DNA from: Siphlonurus alternatus
Lineage: Eukaryota > Arthropoda > Insecta > Ephemeroptera > Siphlonuridae
Direction: 5' to 3'
Assembly (NCBI GenBank): GCA_949825025.1
Contig: OX463785.1
Location: forward strand, 11,595,971 to 11,659,970
Length of the DNA: 64,000 nt
Position 1 is the stretch's first letter; each line of letters starts with the position of its first letter. A program made the position numbers and the translations under genes. This document shows, in pieces, positions 60,601-64,000 of the stretch. The notes beneath the pieces were generated by a model, which did no database searches, was not told the origin of the DNA, and saw only the letters and a program-made list of their open reading frames with translations.

Positions 60601-62149
60601 TTTTATTTGTGTAATTATTTCACCACAGCAGATTACATACAGAATATAATAACACTGGGTGGGGATAGCAACAAAGCACCGAAGGCACTATATCACAGAA
60701 GTGGCTACTATCCTTTTAATACTATACATAAATACTGCAACAATTAAAAGCCTGGATAGAATATAAATTATAATGAACAGTTCCTGTCAAAGTAATATTG
60801 TTTAACAGAACTTCCTTTGTACAAGTCTTGACATTGCATGCATGGTAGTTTGCTCTATGCAGTGATTGATCTTATTATAAAACCTTATTATACAATTAGA
60901 CGAGGAAAGAGCTTAAATACCGAATAAAAGATGAAATTTAGTTCAATTCGAGCACACTCAAGAATATAACACAAAAAATTGAATATGAACCTTTGTATTT
61001 TCAAATATAATATATTATAATTGCTGAACGAATGAAAAATTTTGAATTATTGTTTGAGTTTTATGCTAAATATGTTAAGTTAATCAAATTATATTTGTTT
61101 TAGAATTTGTTTAGCATACGGTAATTTATAATACGTTATGAAGTTCAACGACAATACAAGTGAATTTATCAAAACTGCTTTAATTTGCATGGAATATAAT
61201 ACATTAATTTTAAAATTTTACACGATACAGAATATCGTGATCGGTTGTTCTCTGTTTAATCGATTTAATAGATACGATTTGCTACTAAATATAAAATACA
61301 ATGCATTTTTCTGAAAATATTTTTATTTTACGTATATTCTTGATTAATTAATCAAAAATTATATAACTCAATACAACAAAATTATTCCGTCTTCTTACAC
61401 TGTGATAAACGAGCTGTAGTGTGGTAGTTGATTGGATTCATTGACTATTAAGAATTCTTGTGAAGATTCATCTAAAAGTAAAACCCCTCTACAAAATGAA
61501 CTAGACCTTTTCTAAGACTGTCAATGTTACTGAGCCAATCCTAAGGCATCGCGAATTCACTCCTCTAGAAATGATGTATTGTTGTCGTTGAAAACATATG
61601 CTTTCTATAGCTCATATGTAATAAATTAACGTGCGTTTTAACAAGGAATTATGTATCCTTTTTACTCCTCGTAAATTATACCTAAACTGTCCATTTACTC
61701 AATTTCAGTTAGGCAATATTTTCAACATAAAAAAAGGATCAAGTTAAATATGTAGCAAGGTCAAATGTCTTGGCTCAATAATGTCACCTAAATCCTGAAG
61801 TTGATCCTAAGTTGACAGTCGTCAAGTAAAAATGATTTACTTCAAATTGAGGATGCTTAAAATTGATTGATTTATCGTATAATTTTATTCAAATTTCATT
61901 TTCTCGTAAAATCTTCATAACAAAGCTATAATAAGAAAAGAACCAATAAATTGACAATTATTTTAAATTCAACTAATTAATTGAATCACAATATTAATTA
62001 CTTATATAAACGTAACAGATTTCATATTAATTCTAAATTTACACAATTTGTTTCTACACTAAAATTGTTATAAAAAAATAAAATATATTGTATAGAGTAC
62101 TCCAAGTTATAGTTGAGTATTTGTTCAGCATTATTGCAGTCTGTCAACA
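57686..62149. other. AT-rich DNA with a GC-richer segment and one repeat copy
   Basis: The segment 60490-60605 is an inverse copy of the 55.8-kb repeat (CTCCTCGCTCAAATTGAGG, TTTTTTCCTCTAAAATGGTG, CAAAATAGAAGG). The segment 59085-59300 is GC-richer and non-repetitive, with a TGACGTCA word and TGCTGATGAATTCTCAG, and might be regulatory. AGGGAGTT words are at 57206, 58418 and, inverted, at 60047. No exon was recognised. Confidence 0.45.
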
Positions 62150-62460
62150 GTTGAGGTGGGTGTATATGACGTCACATGGTGCCTTACAACACTGGAGAGT
62201 TTTGCTTTGCTTGGTGCTCATCTCTCCTCTCGTGCAGTTGGCTACTGGTGTCTAGCTAGAGAGCAGAGCCAGCCATGGCTAAAATTAGTCCCGGACTGCC
62301 AAGGGGAATGAGAAGAAGAAGACTACTACTAGGATGCTGTAGTTGCTTTGAGACACTGTCTATCTTGTATAGCTGCTTCTATATGCTATGGATTTCCTTC
62401 TCTTTTCATCTTCTCTCTGTTTCTCAAAATCTGTCTTTATGTCTTCATATTTTTAATATT
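62150..62460 (+). promoter_or_regulatory. Possible promoter and first exon
   Basis: GTATATGACGTCACATGG, a CRE-type word, is followed by a GC-richer leader and an ATG in good context at 62275 (GCCAGCCATGG). The frame begins MAKISPGLPRGMRRRRLLLG and runs into the CT microsatellite, where it cannot be trusted. A donor that would end a short exon was not identified. It may be an alternative first exon for the gene starting at 53992, a separate gene, or an untranslated leader. Confidence 0.3.
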
Positions 62461-62462
62461 CT

Positions 62463-62544
<82 letters not shown>

Positions 62545-62551
62545 CTCTCCA
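62461..62551. repeat. (CT)n microsatellite
   Basis: About 85 bp of CT repeats with one GTCTC interruption near 62506. Leu-Ser open frames on the plus strand derive from it. Confidence 0.97.
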
Positions 62552-63166
62552 CCCTCACACGGAACTGTTTGCGTCTCCCCTGGTCCTATTAGCTACGTTG
62601 TCGACTGATTTAACTGACATTAAGATTTTTTTACTCCAGAATTCCAATAGACCTACCTTATACGTTTTTAAATGTAACTAAAACAAAATCAATGATCTTC
62701 TTTAGTATTATTTTATAATACTTTTTTTTTTAGTTGAAATACGGTGATAATATCGAATGTAAGAAAACAATATGATATAAGTATTGGTTTTGTTACAAAA
62801 TTAATAATAAAATATTATTAATATTGTAACGTTAATAAAATGTCTCCGAAATTAATTAAATAGCAGTAGTTGAAGAAACTCCCTATTTGCGCTTAATATT
62901 TATAATTTTTACTTTTTCATGTTCTTCATCAAATATATAAGCAAAAATATTAAAAATTAATACTCACTCACTGGTATTTCTGCAACCATATTAAAACTTA
63001 AATTTAAATTAAATTAAAAATTTTTATGAAGTAAAAAGTGCGAAAGTTGAAAAAAAAGTAACTGAAAAATTCTAATCTGACGAGTTTTTTTTTGCAAAAA
63101 AAACAGAGACAAAAAAAGCAATCCGTAATATAAATCGAAGTTTTATACCGTTCAAATAATAATTAT
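62552..63166. other. AT-rich DNA
   Basis: No recognised feature other than an inverted AGGGAGTT word at 62877. Confidence 0.5.
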
Positions 63167-63821
63167 TAAAGTAAAGTGCGCGCCAGAAAAAAAAGTTGAG
63201 TTAGTATTTTCTAAAAATAGTTCAAGTAGTCCTCCATATCAAACCAAAATTCAAAAAATTCTATCTCAAATAGGTTTGCCAGAAAAAAATTCCAAAGTCA
63301 GAGTGAACGCGTCGCTTAACATGGGGCCTTACCTGACAAAAACCCTCGAATATCTAAAAAAAAATATACCGTTAGGTGGTATGAAAAAAATATAGTGATG
63401 TTCTATGACCAAAGCTTTAACCAAAAACCGATTAAAAAAAAATTCTCTCGAATCCATTTTTCCGTAAAAAAATCAAGAAAATCTACCATGTTAATTCCCA
63501 TAAGATTTTTTATTATTTTTTTACGGAAAAATGGATTCGAGAGAATTTTTTTTTAATCGGTTTTTGGTTAAAGCTTGGGTCATAGAACATCACTATATTT
63601 TTTTCATACCACCTAACGGTGTATTTTTTCGAGATATTCGAGGGTTTTTGTCAGGTAAGGCCCCATGTTAAGCGACGCGTTCACTCTGACTTTGGAATTT
63701 TTTTCTGGCAAACCTATTTGAGATAGAATTTTTTGAATTTTGGTTTGATATGGAGGACTACTTGAACTATTTTTAGAAAATACTAACTCAACTTTTTTTT
63801 CTAGCGCGCACTTTACTTTAA
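63167..63821. mobile_element. 655-bp near-perfect hairpin element
   Basis: The sequence from TTAAAGTAAAGTGCGCGC to GCGCGCACTTTACTTTAA is a fold-back with arms of about 305 bp and a loop of about 40 bp around 63478-63518. Matching words include AACGCGTCGCTTAACATGGG against CCCATGTTAAGCGACGCGTT. Differences between arms are few. There is no coding capacity. It is a large fold-back MITE or an inverted duplication. Confidence 0.9.
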
Positions 63822-64000
63822 AATATAAAATAAGTTGTATTAAAATATAAAGTGTTAAATTAGTTATATTATTATTTTTAGTAAAATTGAATTTTTTTTT
63901 TAATAATTAATGTTTGTAAAATATACAATTACATTTAATAACAAAAGTTAATACAATATATTATCTATTTCTCGTACCATCACTATTATCAGAACTGAGA
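63822..64000. other. AT-rich window end
   Basis: AT-rich DNA, no feature seen. Confidence 0.6.

Noticed and set aside
62348..62608. 86-codon open frame across the second CT repeat
   Set aside because: Most of it is Leu-Ser from the microsatellite; no homology is apparent.

Overview
The window looks like arthropod nuclear DNA, probably an insect. It is strongly AT-rich, has GT-AG introns, and carries satellite DNA and many short hairpin transposons. Its one confidently identified gene is a four-domain, GPI-anchored Fasciclin 1 (Fas1), the homophilic axonal adhesion protein described in Drosophila and grasshopper. I cannot assign the species.

Layout. Bases 1-5770 are about 14 tandem copies of a 413-bp satellite with a five-monomer higher-order period of about 2066 bp. 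Bases 5880-10265 hold about 30 copies of an unrelated-looking ~146-bp satellite. Both satellites carry a GGGACA..TGTCCC inverted motif, which continues in scattered form to about 10.74 kb. From 10.8 to 23.5 kb the DNA is AT-rich and largely featureless, apart from a possible minus-strand exon at 12.65-12.82 kb, CT microsatellites, small MITEs and a GC-richer patch at 21.9-22.4 kb that could be a promoter.

Fas1 runs on the + strand from 23484 to the stop at 48535. I placed eleven ordinary coding exons and one 9-nt micro-exon (Ser-Phe-Gln). All phases agree, giving 621 residues after the signal-peptide exon, which I did not find and which lies upstream. A further optional 24-nt (or 9-nt) micro-exon candidate sits in the last intron and would give 629 residues. 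Fas1 introns hold several long fold-back elements, and a 178-bp inverted repeat begins about 12 bp after the stop codon.

Downstream, 53992-54069 is a good candidate for the first coding exon of an unrecognised gene, and 62.15-62.4 kb may be another promoter or first exon. The rest is AT-rich DNA with MITEs, an orphan tRNA-like T-arm at 56.57 kb and a 655-bp near-perfect hairpin at 63.17-63.82 kb. An 8-bp word, AGGGAGTT, occurs 18 times through the unique part of the window, far more than base composition predicts.
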